A stretch of DNA of 12,556 nt, from contig DQIO01000314.1 of NCBI GenBank assembly GCA_020793555.1, positions 1 to 12,556 of the forward strand, in the 5' to 3' direction. Made by a program: the position numbers and the translations under genes. The stretch comes from Methanosarcinaceae archaeon (lineage in GTDB: Archaea; Halobacteriota; Methanosarcinia; Methanosarcinales; Methanosarcinaceae). The notes beneath the pieces were generated by a model. That model did no database searches. It worked only from the letters and a program-made list of their open reading frames with translations, and was not told where the DNA came from. Of this stretch, positions 1-7,007 are shown one piece after another. The stretch's first letter is position 1, and every line of letters begins with the position of its first letter.

Positions 1-54
1 GGAACCAACGATGATATTTATGCGAAGAAGAGTAATGTGACAAAGTCAAGTTAA
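1..54 (+). CDS. 3' end of an unidentified upstream reading frame (partial)
   Basis: Frame 1 is open from the window edge for 17 codons to a TAA at 52-54. The peptide is polar (it includes DDIYAKKSN) and I do not recognise it. A ribosome-binding site and small ORF follow at once, which fits the end of a gene in the same direction. A run of 17 codons can be open by chance, so this is weak. Confidence 0.25.
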   Translation, partial: GTNDDIYAKKSNVTKSS

Positions 55-72
55 TTCAAGGGATGATCATTC

Positions 73-213
73 ATGTTCAAAAAAATTAGGGATCGAATTC
101 ACTTATTAAAAAAGTCAAAGTCATTGGAAATGTTATCTTCTAATGAAAGGTTCTTTTTAATGGAATATGTTGAAGAGAATCGTGATCTTCTGAAAACATT
201 ATCTAAAATGTAA
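73..213 (+). CDS. Small hypothetical protein, 46 aa
   Basis: ATG at 73 is preceded by AAGGGA (58-63) at a 9-base spacing and runs 46 codons to TAA at 211-213. The product is basic at the N-terminus (MFKKIRDRIHLLKK) and more acidic in the second half (EYVEENRDLL). It probably forms one or two amphipathic helices, with no membrane segment and no cysteines. I do not recognise a family. It sits in a stretch that also holds an hsdS remnant and a defence operon, so it may be a small cargo gene of a mobile or defence island, or itself a decayed fragment. The good ribosome-binding site is the only real support for it being expressed. Confidence 0.4.
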   Translation: MFKKIRDRIHLLKKSKSLEMLSSNERFFLMEYVEENRDLLKTLSKM

Positions 214-249
214 CTTTTATCTATTATTTTTTTATATTTATTCATTTAA

Positions 250-414
250 AAAAAATCTTTACTCAAAGTTGTTCTGGAAAAATTTATTGCTATTGCTGAA
301 AGCAAAGCAACAACAATGGGCCGTATCAAACGGAAAGACTTATCTTGTTCAATGGTGCTTGTTCCAACGGAACAAAAATTAAAAAACATGAGTGCTATAA
401 TTTATAAATTTTAA
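250..414 (+). pseudogene. hsdS: Type I restriction specificity subunit (HsdS) remnant
   Basis: Frame 1 between a TAA at 247-249 and a TAA at 412-414 encodes about 54 residues with no nearby start codon or ribosome-binding site. The stretch with ESKATTMGRIKRKDL followed by MVLVPTEQKL closely resembles the end of an HsdS target-recognition domain, where a '(A/S)TTMG-I-R-DL' segment leads into a short '(V/I)L(V/I)P' strand before the conserved helix. HsdS proteins normally have two such domains and about 400 residues; here only part of one is left and no helical spacer is present. HsdS directs the HsdMRS methylase/nuclease to its DNA target, and this fragment cannot do so. It points to loss of a restriction system next to the Hachiman genes. 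The assignment is by motif recognition only. Confidence 0.7.
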
Positions 415-529
415 TATAATATATTTTCAATGTTGAACAAATCATCTAATTAGGAATACTCCGAGACACCCTACTCCCTGAATTAATGGGTGGTGAAGAA
501 CGGATACAATATAACAAGGAGCCAGTTGT
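415..529 (+). promoter_or_regulatory. Leader of the hamAB operon with ribosome-binding site
   Basis: This AT-rich stretch, with the sequence just before it (about 396-430), contains TATAAT- and TATA-box-like strings, so either a bacterial -10 or an archaeal TATA box could be read here. A short inverted repeat, CACCC (467-471) with GGGTG (488-492), lies just upstream of the gene. AAGGAG at 516-521 is 8 bases from the hamA ATG at 530 and decides that start. The transcription start cannot be fixed from sequence alone. Confidence 0.4.
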
Positions 530-1288
530 ATGAGTGAGATTTTACCTGCGGGGAAAGCAAATTATCAAGAAACCCATAATGGTATGTGCATACAAGGCAT
601 ATCCTACAGTGAAGAAGACCTTAATCAATCTGCTCAAGTTGTTGCAAATATTTGTTTTGATACTCGTGGGCAGGAGGATTTTGAAAATTATATACTTTCT
701 TTGAGTGACACAGGTTTTAGTCCAATTAAAACAATTTTACCAAAGATTAGAGACTGGCAGGTTGGTGAGGGATTTGCCGAAGCTTATCTTACGGCACATT
801 TTTCATGTGATTTCCCTTGGTCAAATAATCGTGATCTTAAAAATCCGAATTCAAGTCTAACGGGTGCAGATATGGTTGGTTTTCATCAAGGGGAGTTTGC
901 TTTTGGTGAGGTCAAAACATCCAATGAACAGAGATATCCACCACAAGTTACATCAAAAAAAGGTGATGGACTCAATGCGCAGTTAAAAAAGCTATGTCAT
1001 GACCATGATGGAAGGTGGCTATTGGTTCAATATTTATTTCATCGTGTGAAGGGCACAATAGAATATAAAAAAGCATGTATAGCCTATCTGAAAAACAATC
1101 ATAATTTTTATGTTTTTGGTGTATTGGTGCGTGATGTTGATATAAAGATAAACGATTGGGATTATCTGAAAAAACATCTGGAAGTACATGGAGAAACTAG
1201 AGTTTCTCTTGTTGCTCTGTATTTACCCAAAAATGATGGAATACAAAAACTTCATGCTGCCGTGTTATCGAAGGAGGCTAAGTCATGA
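530..1288 (+). CDS. hamA: Hachiman anti-phage system nuclease subunit HamA (DUF1837)
   Basis: A 252-residue protein of the DUF1837 type, the nuclease/effector half of Hachiman. In studied Hachiman systems HamA is held by the helicase HamB and released or activated when HamB meets damaged or phage DNA, after which HamA degrades DNA. The visible signature is a PD-(D/E)XK-like core: an acidic residue in the helix VGEGFAEAY (about 78-86, E80/E84), then GADMVGF with D114, then GEVKTS with E127 and K129. The order D-X12-E-X-K is intact, so the nuclease is probably active. No signal peptide or membrane segment is present, so it should act in the cytoplasm. The ATG at 530 has AAGGAG 8 bases upstream. 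The stop overlaps the hamB start (ATGA), so the two are translationally coupled. Codon use is AT-rich and unlike the archaeal genes downstream. Confidence 0.85.
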   Translation: MSEILPAGKANYQETHNGMCIQGISYSEEDLNQSAQVVANICFDTRGQEDFENYILSLSDTGFSPIKTILPKIRDWQVGEGFAEAYLTAHFSCDFPWSNNRDLKNPNSSLTGADMVGFHQGEFAFGEVKTSNEQRYPPQVTSKKGDGLNAQLKKLCHDHDGRWLLVQYLFHRVKGTIEYKKACIAYLKNNHNFYVFGVLVRDVDIKINDWDYLKKHLEVHGETRVSLVALYLPKNDGIQKLHAAVLSKEAKS

Positions 1289-4200
1289 TTACACATGATA
1301 CCTTAAAAAAGATAGACACACATTGGGCAGTACTGGCCGTTGGTAATGAAAAATTTCGCCAATCCATATTGCAATTTTCCAAATCAAAATTAGTAGAAAA
1401 TGCCGTCGGTGAACAATTGGCATTACACTTAGATGATTCTTTTAATGATGAAGATGCCTTAAGACGATTGGCGATGGCGTATGAAATGGTTGCAATTGAA
1501 GGAATGCATGATTTTATTAATCATACGGATAATGACGAGCTACAAGACCAGTTTTTAGCAGGCTCGCGCAGGGCTTTTGAAATATATAGAGTATTGGAAT
1601 TTCCTGAAAATGATGAGTTGAAATTTATATTTCATTTATTGCATTTGTCAGCACTGGCTTATTGTGGTGATTGCTGGACGGATTTAAAACATATTTATGA
1701 TGATTATTCAGATAAGATTGACAATTTATTGCCGGATAAGATAACAGAATGGGATCAACGCATCTTATTTAATTTATTCGATTGTTGGGTGAGTTTATTT
1801 AGAAAAAATTCATGGCAGGATTTAACTAATATTACTACAGCCATCACTGTATTAAGAGATGAACAGGACCAATACGAAAACGATTATTTGAAAACAGATT
1901 CAAATAATGAAAGCCAAGCCAAATCAATGCGTTTGATGTCACTTTATCACTGGGCGAAGGCAACCGAACTTTTATCCTTATATACACTTCAAGGTGAACC
2001 TGCGGATATCAAATCTCAGTTAGACAGGCATTTTAAACTGGCTGTCAAGATTTCTGGCGATGCTGGCGATGCACAGTTGGAAATATTATTGCGATGGATG
2101 CATGCTTCAGCAGAACAAATGGTAAATGGTTCTATTTGGTGGATTGCCCGTACTATTAATTCAAAAGCCACTCGATTTATAACAAATCTGGCAAATCAGG
2201 CGAAACCTCTCCTTGAATTATTACCACCTCAAAAAATAGCCGTTAAAGAATTGGGGTTATTAGATCCTGCTAAAACGGCAGTCGTTGTTGATATGCCTAC
2301 ATCTGGTGGAAAAACATTACTTGCACAATTTAAAATATTACAGGCCGTCAATAATTTTGGTGAAACCAAAGGATGGATTGCATATATTGCCCCCACAAAG
2401 GCTTTAGTTGCACAAATTACTAGACGCCTGCGCAAGGACTTTTCTCCAATTGGAATCAAAGTCGAAAAATTAAGCGGTGCAATTGAAATCGATGTTTTAG
2501 AAGAAGATTTGCTCAGCGATGCAGAGAGCTTTGATATTTTGGTGGCAACACCTGAAAAAATGCAACTGGTTCTGAGAAATCATAAAATCGATCGCCCTTT
2601 GTCCCTGCTGGTTATGGATGAAGCTCATAATATTGAAGATGAAAGCAGAGGATTACGCATAGAATTGCTACTTGCCACAGTGAAACAACATTATCAGGCA
2701 AAAGCAAATTTCTTATTACTAATGCCATATGTGGAAAATGCCAAAACACTTTCGCGCTGGTTGGCACATGATCGAGATGCTGGCTTGGCAATCAGCCTAA
2801 GTACAAGCCCTTGGCAACCCAATGAGCGCATTATTGGTATGATTAAAAAACAAGTGAGCGGAAGTGACTGGACAATTAATTATCAAACATTGGTTACCAG
2901 TCCTGATACAATACACTTGAAAGGGAATCACCAGATAGGTGAAACAAGGCCGATCCCAGTCTCTCAAAGCTCTGCCAACTTATCCAAAATTGTTGCTGGA
3001 TGCGCCAAAGTTTTTGCCAATCGTGGTACAAGTATTGTTGTAGCAAAAACTAAACCTAATGCTTGGAGTTTGGCGCGAGTTCTCAGTGATAACATGGACG
3101 ACTTAGAAAATATACCTCCTCAAATACTATTGGTACAAAATTACTTAAAAGCTGAAGTTAGTCCAGAGTTTGAATTAATCAAAATGCTCAATAAAGGCAT
3201 TGGTATTCATCACGGTGATTTGTCTGATGAAATAAAAGCTTTAATGGAATGGCTTGTTGAGGAGGGCACATTAAAGATTCTATGTGCTACTACAACCATT
3301 GCTCAAGGGATTAATTTCCCAGTTTCATCTATTTTTTTACAGAGCTATAAAATTTCGGTTGATGCGAAGTATAGTAGGAACATGTCCCATAGGGAATTTT
3401 GGAATTTAGCGGGACGAGCTGGCAGAGTTAGACAAGATAATATCGGAGTTGTAGGTATCGCCTGTGACACTCCAGAAAAGGAAAGAGAATTAATAGAATA
3501 TGTTAAAGAAAGCACAGGGGATTTAACTTCTCGTTTGATTGCCATATTGAAGTTGTTGGAAGAGCGCGGAAAGCTAAATGATTTGGAAAGTATGATGTAT
3601 GCTCCGCAATGGGAAGATTTCCGTTGTTATATTGCTCATTTGTTGAATGAGAAAAAAGAATTACAAGCAACTCTGAATGAAATGGATCAGATGCTCTCGA
3701 ATACTTTTGGCTATAGTGAATTAAAAAGCATAAATCCACGCCAGTCTGAACAATTGTTGGATGCTACAAAAAAATACACGGAAAGTATCGCAAAAAACAT
3801 GGGGAATGTGGCGAGAGCCGACATGACAGGATTTTCTGTCGAGTCTGTTAGAAATGCAAGCAAAGAAATTGACCAACTGGAATACAAATTAATTACATCT
3901 GACTGGATGCCTGACAGTTTATTCGGTTCGTCTGAAAGTAAACTTCCTGATCTATTTAGTGTTATGTTCAAAATTGAGCAGCTGAACTTTACTCCTGATG
4001 AAGAGCAAGGGAGACGAAAATCTCGTATAGCAGATATAGCGCAAGCATGGATACGGGGCGAAACTATTCAAGATATTGCAATTAGTTTTTTTGATGGAAG
4101 CGGATCGGATGAAATCTCCAAAGTTTATAAGACAATCTATGGAAAATTAGCTAATGGTGGAACATGGGGTTTGTCAGCTTTAAGTCGAATTAGTGGTATT

Positions 4201-4506
4201 GACTTTGACACTTTGTCTGATGAGCAAAAAAGGCAATTGAATTTAATGCCAGCCATGCTTTATCACGGCGTAAAAAGTGAAGAGTCTGTTCTTATGCGCA
4301 TGAATTCTGTTCCAAGAAGTTTTGCAGAGAAACTTGGGAGTAAGTTTAAACAAGAGGTTGAAAATCGGAATGTCGTAACTGCACGTCAATATTTAAGGGG
4401 TTTGGTGGACAGTGATTGGAACACGGCAACTTCTCATAGCCAATATTTATCTGGAAAAGACTGCAAAAAAGTATGGCAAATCTTATCAGGGGAAGCAGAA
4501 GACTAA
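1285..4506 (+). CDS. hamB: Hachiman anti-phage system helicase subunit HamB
   Basis: A 1073-residue superfamily 2 helicase, full length for a HamB. Residues 1-330 form a mostly helical N-terminal region I do not recognise. The helicase core follows: motif I TSGGKT (339-344), APTKALV of motif Ia, a TPEKM segment, motif II DEAH (445-448), the HHGDL segment (642-646), motif V TTTIAQGINFP (669-679) and motif VI NLAGRAGRVRQ (707-717). The GRAGR and HHG features resemble the Ski2/Hel308 branch. Residues 720-1073 are a helical C-terminal extension probably involved in DNA gating or HamA contact. All ATPase motifs are intact. Known role: HamB pairs with HamA, loads on DNA and uses ATP to sense invasion. 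The gene begins within the hamA stop codon, with AAGGAGG at 1271-1277. Leucine is mostly TTA/TTG, unlike genes right of 4955, which suggests transfer. No clear terminator follows. Confidence 0.88.
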   Translation: MITHDTLKKIDTHWAVLAVGNEKFRQSILQFSKSKLVENAVGEQLALHLDDSFNDEDALRRLAMAYEMVAIEGMHDFINHTDNDELQDQFLAGSRRAFEIYRVLEFPENDELKFIFHLLHLSALAYCGDCWTDLKHIYDDYSDKIDNLLPDKITEWDQRILFNLFDCWVSLFRKNSWQDLTNITTAITVLRDEQDQYENDYLKTDSNNESQAKSMRLMSLYHWAKATELLSLYTLQGEPADIKSQLDRHFKLAVKISGDAGDAQLEILLRWMHASAEQMVNGSIWWIARTINSKATRFITNLANQAKPLLELLPPQKIAVKELGLLDPAKTAVVVDMPTSGGKTLLAQFKILQAVNNFGETKGWIAYIAPTKALVAQITRRLRKDFSPIGIKVEKLSGAIEIDVLEEDLLSDAESFDILVATPEKMQLVLRNHKIDRPLSLLVMDEAHNIEDESRGLRIELLLATVKQHYQAKANFLLLMPYVENAKTLSRWLAHDRDAGLAISLSTSPWQPNERIIGMIKKQVSGSDWTINYQTLVTSPDTIHLKGNHQIGETRPIPVSQSSANLSKIVAGCAKVFANRGTSIVVAKTKPNAWSLARVLSDNMDDLENIPPQILLVQNYLKAEVSPEFELIKMLNKGIGIHHGDLSDEIKALMEWLVEEGTLKILCATTTIAQGINFPVSSIFLQSYKISVDAKYSRNMSHREFWNLAGRAGRVRQDNIGVVGIACDTPEKERELIEYVKESTGDLTSRLIAILKLLEERGKLNDLESMMYAPQWEDFRCYIAHLLNEKKELQATLNEMDQMLSNTFGYSELKSINPRQSEQLLDATKKYTESIAKNMGNVARADMTGFSVESVRNASKEIDQLEYKLITSDWMPDSLFGSSESKLPDLFSVMFKIEQLNFTPDEEQGRRKSRIADIAQAWIRGETIQDIAISFFDGSGSDEISKVYKTIYGKLANGGTWGLSALSRISGIDFDTLSDEQKRQLNLMPAMLYHGVKSEESVLMRMNSVPRSFAEKLGSKFKQEVENRNVVTARQYLRGLVDSDWNTATSHSQYLSGKDCKKVWQILSGEAED

Positions 4507-4543
4507 TTATGAAAGCCGTCGAATCCAAAATATAATAATTCAC
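4505..4543 (-). pseudogene. N-terminal fragment of a PIN-domain protein, cut off at the hamB stop
   Basis: On the minus strand a GTG at 4543-4541 follows AAGGAG (complement of 4551-4556) at a 7-base spacing. It encodes MNYYILDSTAFII before entering hamB antisense sequence. This is the pattern expected at the start of archaeal PIN-domain ribonucleases (Nob1- or VapC-like): a hydrophobic strand ending in LD-(S/T)-(S/T/A)-A-(F/L)-I, with the first catalytic aspartate at residue 7. The rest of a PIN domain, including the other acidic residues, is absent. The frame continues to 4346 only as hamB antisense. The fragment is short, so this is pattern recognition, but start, ribosome-binding site and motif agree. 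It would mark the edge of the inserted defence block. Confidence 0.5.
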
Positions 4544-4633
4544 TATCGTACTCCTTAAAAAGCCGCCTGAATTAGAATGTAAGAACTAATTTAACTGGTA
4601 GAAATGGCAAACCTCGCGCATCCTTCTGCTGCC

Positions 4634-4695
4634 ATGATTTTTAAAAGCGTGGTCGCTGACGAATCATAATTTGCCAACTCTGTTTTTAAAATCAT
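4634..4695. repeat. Inverted repeat, 12 of 13 bases matched
   Basis: ATGATTTTTAAAA (4634-4646) faces TTTTTAAAATCAT (4683-4695) across a 36-base spacer, with one mismatch. The arms are simple AT sequence. They could be the decayed ends of a small element or simply AT bias. A 21-codon ATG frame (4604-4669) overlaps the left arm but has no ribosome-binding site. Confidence 0.3.
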
Positions 4696-4732
4696 ATCGT
4701 TACCCCCAACTTTATACGCACACTCCTCACTT

Positions 4733-4750
4733 CCCACCCAACCCCATCCC
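4733..4750 (-). other. Canonical G-quadruplex motif on the minus strand
   Basis: The plus strand reads CCC-A-CCC-AA-CCCC-AT-CCC, so the minus strand carries four runs of at least three G with loops of only 1-2 bases. This satisfies the usual G-quadruplex pattern and is unusual in such AT-rich DNA. It lies in the divergent region between the truncated PIN gene and the thermosome gene. On the minus strand it would fall in the 5' region of the PIN transcript if the TATA-like string TATATAAG (complement of about 4762-4769) is that gene's promoter. Confidence 0.5.
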
Positions 4751-4797
4751 ACCGATTACACTTATATAGAAGTGCTTGCATTTAGATTGACCACAGC

Positions 4798-4812
4798 GTA
4801 CACGGACTGTAC
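4798..4812. promoter_or_regulatory. Dyad operator candidate upstream of the thermosome gene (copy 1)
   Basis: GTACA-CGGAC-TGTAC: two perfectly inverted 5-base half-sites around a 5-base centre. The same centre and near-identical half-sites occur upstream of nikK (6993-7007), with the outer G:C pair changed to A:T on both sides. It lies about 45-50 bases before the TATA-like region and 142 bases before the thermosome start. A transcription-factor site is inferred and its protein is unknown. Confidence 0.5.
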
Positions 4813-4816
4813 ACTA

Positions 4817-4851
4817 TCGAGAAAATCCTCGCTATGCTCGGATTGACTCGA
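4817..4851. promoter_or_regulatory. Imperfect 12-base inverted repeat in the thermosome promoter
   Basis: TCGAGAAAATCC (4817-4828) pairs with GGATTGACTCGA (4840-4851) at 10 of 12 positions around an 11-base centre. It sits between the shared dyad and the TATA-like region, where archaeal regulators often bind. It could be an operator for a heat-shock or other regulator, but no known motif is recognised. Confidence 0.35.
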
Positions 4852-4954
4852 ACTATATCATATAATATATACTACGAGAAAAATAACAATCACATTTTGG
4901 ATTGGATTTAAGATTAATATCATAATTCACTAATTGTAATAAGGAGGTTATAAT
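4852..4954 (+). promoter_or_regulatory. Thermosome core promoter and ribosome-binding site
   Basis: An AT run at about 4853-4872 (including CATATAATATATAC) is the best TATA-box candidate, which would put the transcript start near 4890. AAGGAGGT at 4941-4948 is 6 bases from TTG at 4955 and 18 bases from the first in-frame ATG at 4967, so it supports the TTG start. In the wider gene-free stretch 4544-4851 I see only the separately listed repeats, the G-quadruplex motif and a second TATA-like string at about 4762-4769. Confidence 0.5.
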
Positions 4955-6592
4955 TTGGCAGGACAAATGGCTGGACAGCCAATCTATATTATGGCAGAAG
5001 GAAGCCAGAGAACACGCGGCAGGGATGCCCAGAGTAATAATATATTAGCAGCAAAAGCAGTTGCAAGCGCAGTGCGCACAACACTTGGTCCAAAAGGTAT
5101 GGACAAAATGCTCGTAGATTCTATGGGAGATGTTGTTATCACGAACGACGGTGCAACCATTCTTAAAGAGATGGATATTGAACATCCGGCTGCAAAGATG
5201 ATCGTTGAAGTTTCAAAGACACAGGATGACGAAGTTGGAGATGGTACCACAACCGCATCTGTCCTTGCAGGTGAACTTCTGGCAATGGCAGAAGAACTCA
5301 TTGAGAAGGGTGTACACCCAACACTCATCGCTGCCGGTTATAGGAATGCTGCAAAAAAATCCGCAGAGATCCTTGATACTATAACGATCAAAGTTTCCAC
5401 AGATGATACTAAAACACTTAAAAAGATCGCAGAAACTGCGATCACAGGAAAAGGTGCGGAAGCATACAAGGAAAGCCTGTCCGAACTTGCGGTGAATGCG
5501 GTAACGGCAGTATCCGAAAAGACAGATTCCGGCATAAAAGTGGATGTGGATGACATAAAGATTGAGAAGCAGACCGGCGGAAGCATACAGGATTCAAAGA
5601 TGGTCAATGGTGTCGTGCTTGACAGGGAGAGGGTACATCCAAATATGCCCGAGTCAGTGAAAAACGCAAAAATATTGCTCCTTAGCACTCCAATTGAACA
5701 CAAGAAAACCGAGACGAACGCTGAGATTAAGATCACATCACCCGATCAAATGCAGATGTTCGTTGACCAAGAAGAGAAAATGCTCAAGGAATCTGTTGAC
5801 AAAGTTATAAAAAGCGGTGCAACTGCGGTATTCTGCCAAAAAGGTATTGATGACCTTGCACAGCATTACCTTTCAAAAGCCGGTATCTATGCCCTTAGAA
5901 GAATAAAGAAGAGCGACCTGGATCAATTATCCAAAGCAACCGGTGCCAATATCATCCAGAATCTTGATGAGATCAAGGACTCTGATCTAGGTGATGCAGG
6001 ACTTGTAGAGGAGAATGACGTGGGCGGTCCAAAGATGACATTTGTTACCAAATGCCAGACCCAAAAAGCCATATCAATTATCCTGCGTGGCGGTACAGAT
6101 CAAGTTGTTGCAGGACTTCAGCGTGCACTAAACGATGCCCTCAGGGTTGTCGGTGTTGCTCTTGAAGACGAAAAGATAGTTGTCGGCGGCGGTTCACCTG
6201 AGATAGAACTTGCCCTCCGGCTCAGGGAATATGCTGCAACTCTCAAAGGCAGGGAGCAGCTTGCTGTAAGTAAGTTCGCAGAAGCGCTTGAGATCATTCC
6301 ACAGACACTTGCAGAAAACGCAGGACTTGATCCTATTGACAAGTTGGTCGATCTTCGTTCCCAGCACGAGCAGGGTAATAAGAACGCAGGACTCAATGTC
6401 TATACAGGTGATGTTATTGATATGTGGGAGAACAATGTTGTAGAACCACTTCGCATTAAGACCCAGGCAATCAATGCAGCTACAGAAGCAGCCGTTATGA
6501 TTCTGAGAATTGATGATGTAGTAGCAGCAAGTCCAGGCGGACCGGGTGGTGCCCCAGGGGACATGCCTGATCAGGCAGACATGGACTTCTGA
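4955..6592 (+). CDS. thsA: Thermosome subunit (group II chaperonin)
   Basis: A 545-residue thermosome subunit, normal length for the family. Thermosomes are double-ring cytosolic ATPases with built-in lids that fold proteins. Recognisable elements are LGPKGMDK (44-51), the nucleotide-binding stretch [12 protein letters not shown] (59-70), GDGTTT (95-100) with the conserved aspartate D96, the apical domain from about 200 to 370, the catalytic-type aspartate in ALNDAL (D394), and GGGSPE (411-416). The tail is rich in glycine, methionine and acidic residues (from about 527), as is typical. The start is a TTG, chosen because AAGGAGGT lies 6 bases upstream; the next ATG would remove four residues and be poorly spaced. 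The gene is monocistronic, with its own promoter elements and terminator. Which paralogue (alpha, beta or gamma) it is cannot be told here. Confidence 0.97.
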   Translation: MAGQMAGQPIYIMAEGSQRTRGRDAQSNNILAAKAVASAVRTTLGPKGMDKMLVDSMGDVVITNDGATILKEMDIEHPAAKMIVEVSKTQDDEVGDGTTTASVLAGELLAMAEELIEKGVHPTLIAAGYRNAAKKSAEILDTITIKVSTDDTKTLKKIAETAITGKGAEAYKESLSELAVNAVTAVSEKTDSGIKVDVDDIKIEKQTGGSIQDSKMVNGVVLDRERVHPNMPESVKNAKILLLSTPIEHKKTETNAEIKITSPDQMQMFVDQEEKMLKESVDKVIKSGATAVFCQKGIDDLAQHYLSKAGIYALRRIKKSDLDQLSKATGANIIQNLDEIKDSDLGDAGLVEENDVGGPKMTFVTKCQTQKAISIILRGGTDQVVAGLQRALNDALRVVGVALEDEKIVVGGGSPEIELALRLREYAATLKGREQLAVSKFAEALEIIPQTLAENAGLDPIDKLVDLRSQHEQGNKNAGLNVYTGDVIDMWENNVVEPLRIKTQAINAATEAAVMILRIDDVVAASPGGPGGAPGDMPDQADMDF

Positions 6593-6623
6593 GTTTAGGT
6601 TCAGTCGAATCAAAACCCTAATT

Positions 6624-6679
6624 TGCCGGATAACATCATCCGGCACTTCTTTTTCTTTTCTTTTCTTTTCTTTTCTTTC
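6624..6679 (+). terminator. Hairpin and T-rich terminator of the thermosome gene
   Basis: TGCCGGAT (6624-6631) pairs perfectly with ATCCGGCA (6638-6645) around a six-base loop. It is followed by a pyrimidine tract containing five tandem TTTTC units (6651-6675). The hairpin begins 31 bases after the thermosome stop. T-rich tracts end archaeal transcripts, and the hairpin makes this an unusually strong site. The TTTTC array is also a simple tandem repeat that may vary in length between strains. Confidence 0.8.
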
Positions 6680-6723
6680 ATTTCGTTTAGAGACGGTCCA
6701 ACAATTATTAACCCTCAACATTG

Positions 6724-6744
6724 AATCGATTTAATAAATCGATT
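6724..6744. repeat. Perfect 21-base palindrome with 10-base arms
   Basis: AATCGATTTA and TAAATCGATT flank a single central A. As RNA it would form an 8-bp stem with a five-base loop, followed by GTTTTCCTTTTT. It could be a second terminator behind the thermosome gene or an operator site; the sequence does not decide. Confidence 0.45.
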
Positions 6745-6910
6745 GTTTTCCTTTTTCACCCAATAATTAAAATTTTAAACGTTATTACACAGACTTTAAC
6801 CATTTGTTTTATGTATAAATAGAGTATTTGCTGCACTTTCCACAGGTAAATTCCAAATGTAAATCTTTTTTTTTGAACATAAAATAATGTCGTATGATTG
6901 TGGTTTTAGA

Positions 6911-6926
6911 AATTTGTATACAAATT
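6911..6926. promoter_or_regulatory. Perfect 16-base palindrome upstream of nikK
   Basis: AATTTGTATACAAATT reads the same on both strands. It is about 210 bases before the nikK start, so it is a distal candidate regulator site, possibly AT bias. No known operator is recognised. Confidence 0.3.
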
Positions 6927-6992
6927 GTTCTGAATAGGGCATATCAATTTTCTGCAAAAGTTGGCAAATAGTATACTCAAAACATATATTTC

Positions 6993-7007
6993 ATACACGG
7001 ACTGTAT
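6993..7007. promoter_or_regulatory. Dyad operator candidate upstream of nikK (copy 2)
   Basis: ATACA-CGGAC-TGTAT has the same centre and the same inner half-site bases as the copy at 4798-4812. The outer pair is A:T instead of G:C, so the dyad is kept by a paired change. It lies about 40 bases before the best nikK TATA box and 129 bases before the start codon, close to the layout at the thermosome gene. Confidence 0.5.

Noticed and set aside
4346..4504. Continuation of the minus-strand PIN-like frame into hamB
   Set aside because: It is hamB antisense, with no PIN residues after position 13; kept only as the truncated 4505-4543 fragment.
4604..4669. 21-codon ORF MANLAHPSAAMIFKSVVADES in the thermosome upstream region
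   Set aside because: No ribosome-binding site, no recognised family, overlaps an inverted repeat; open by chance is likely.
4984..6721. Long minus-strand reading frames across the thermosome gene
   Set aside because: They mirror the codon structure of the thermosome gene, have no ribosome-binding sites and show no family resemblance.
6888..6938. 16-codon ORF starting at an ATG in the nikK upstream region
   Set aside because: Too short, no ribosome-binding site, and it overlaps the 16-base palindrome.
4669..6969. 10-mer ATTTGCCAAC (4669-4678) and its complement GTTGGCAAAT (6960-6969) in both promoters
   Set aside because: Opposite orientation and different distance from the shared dyad; a 10-base match in a region this size can be chance.
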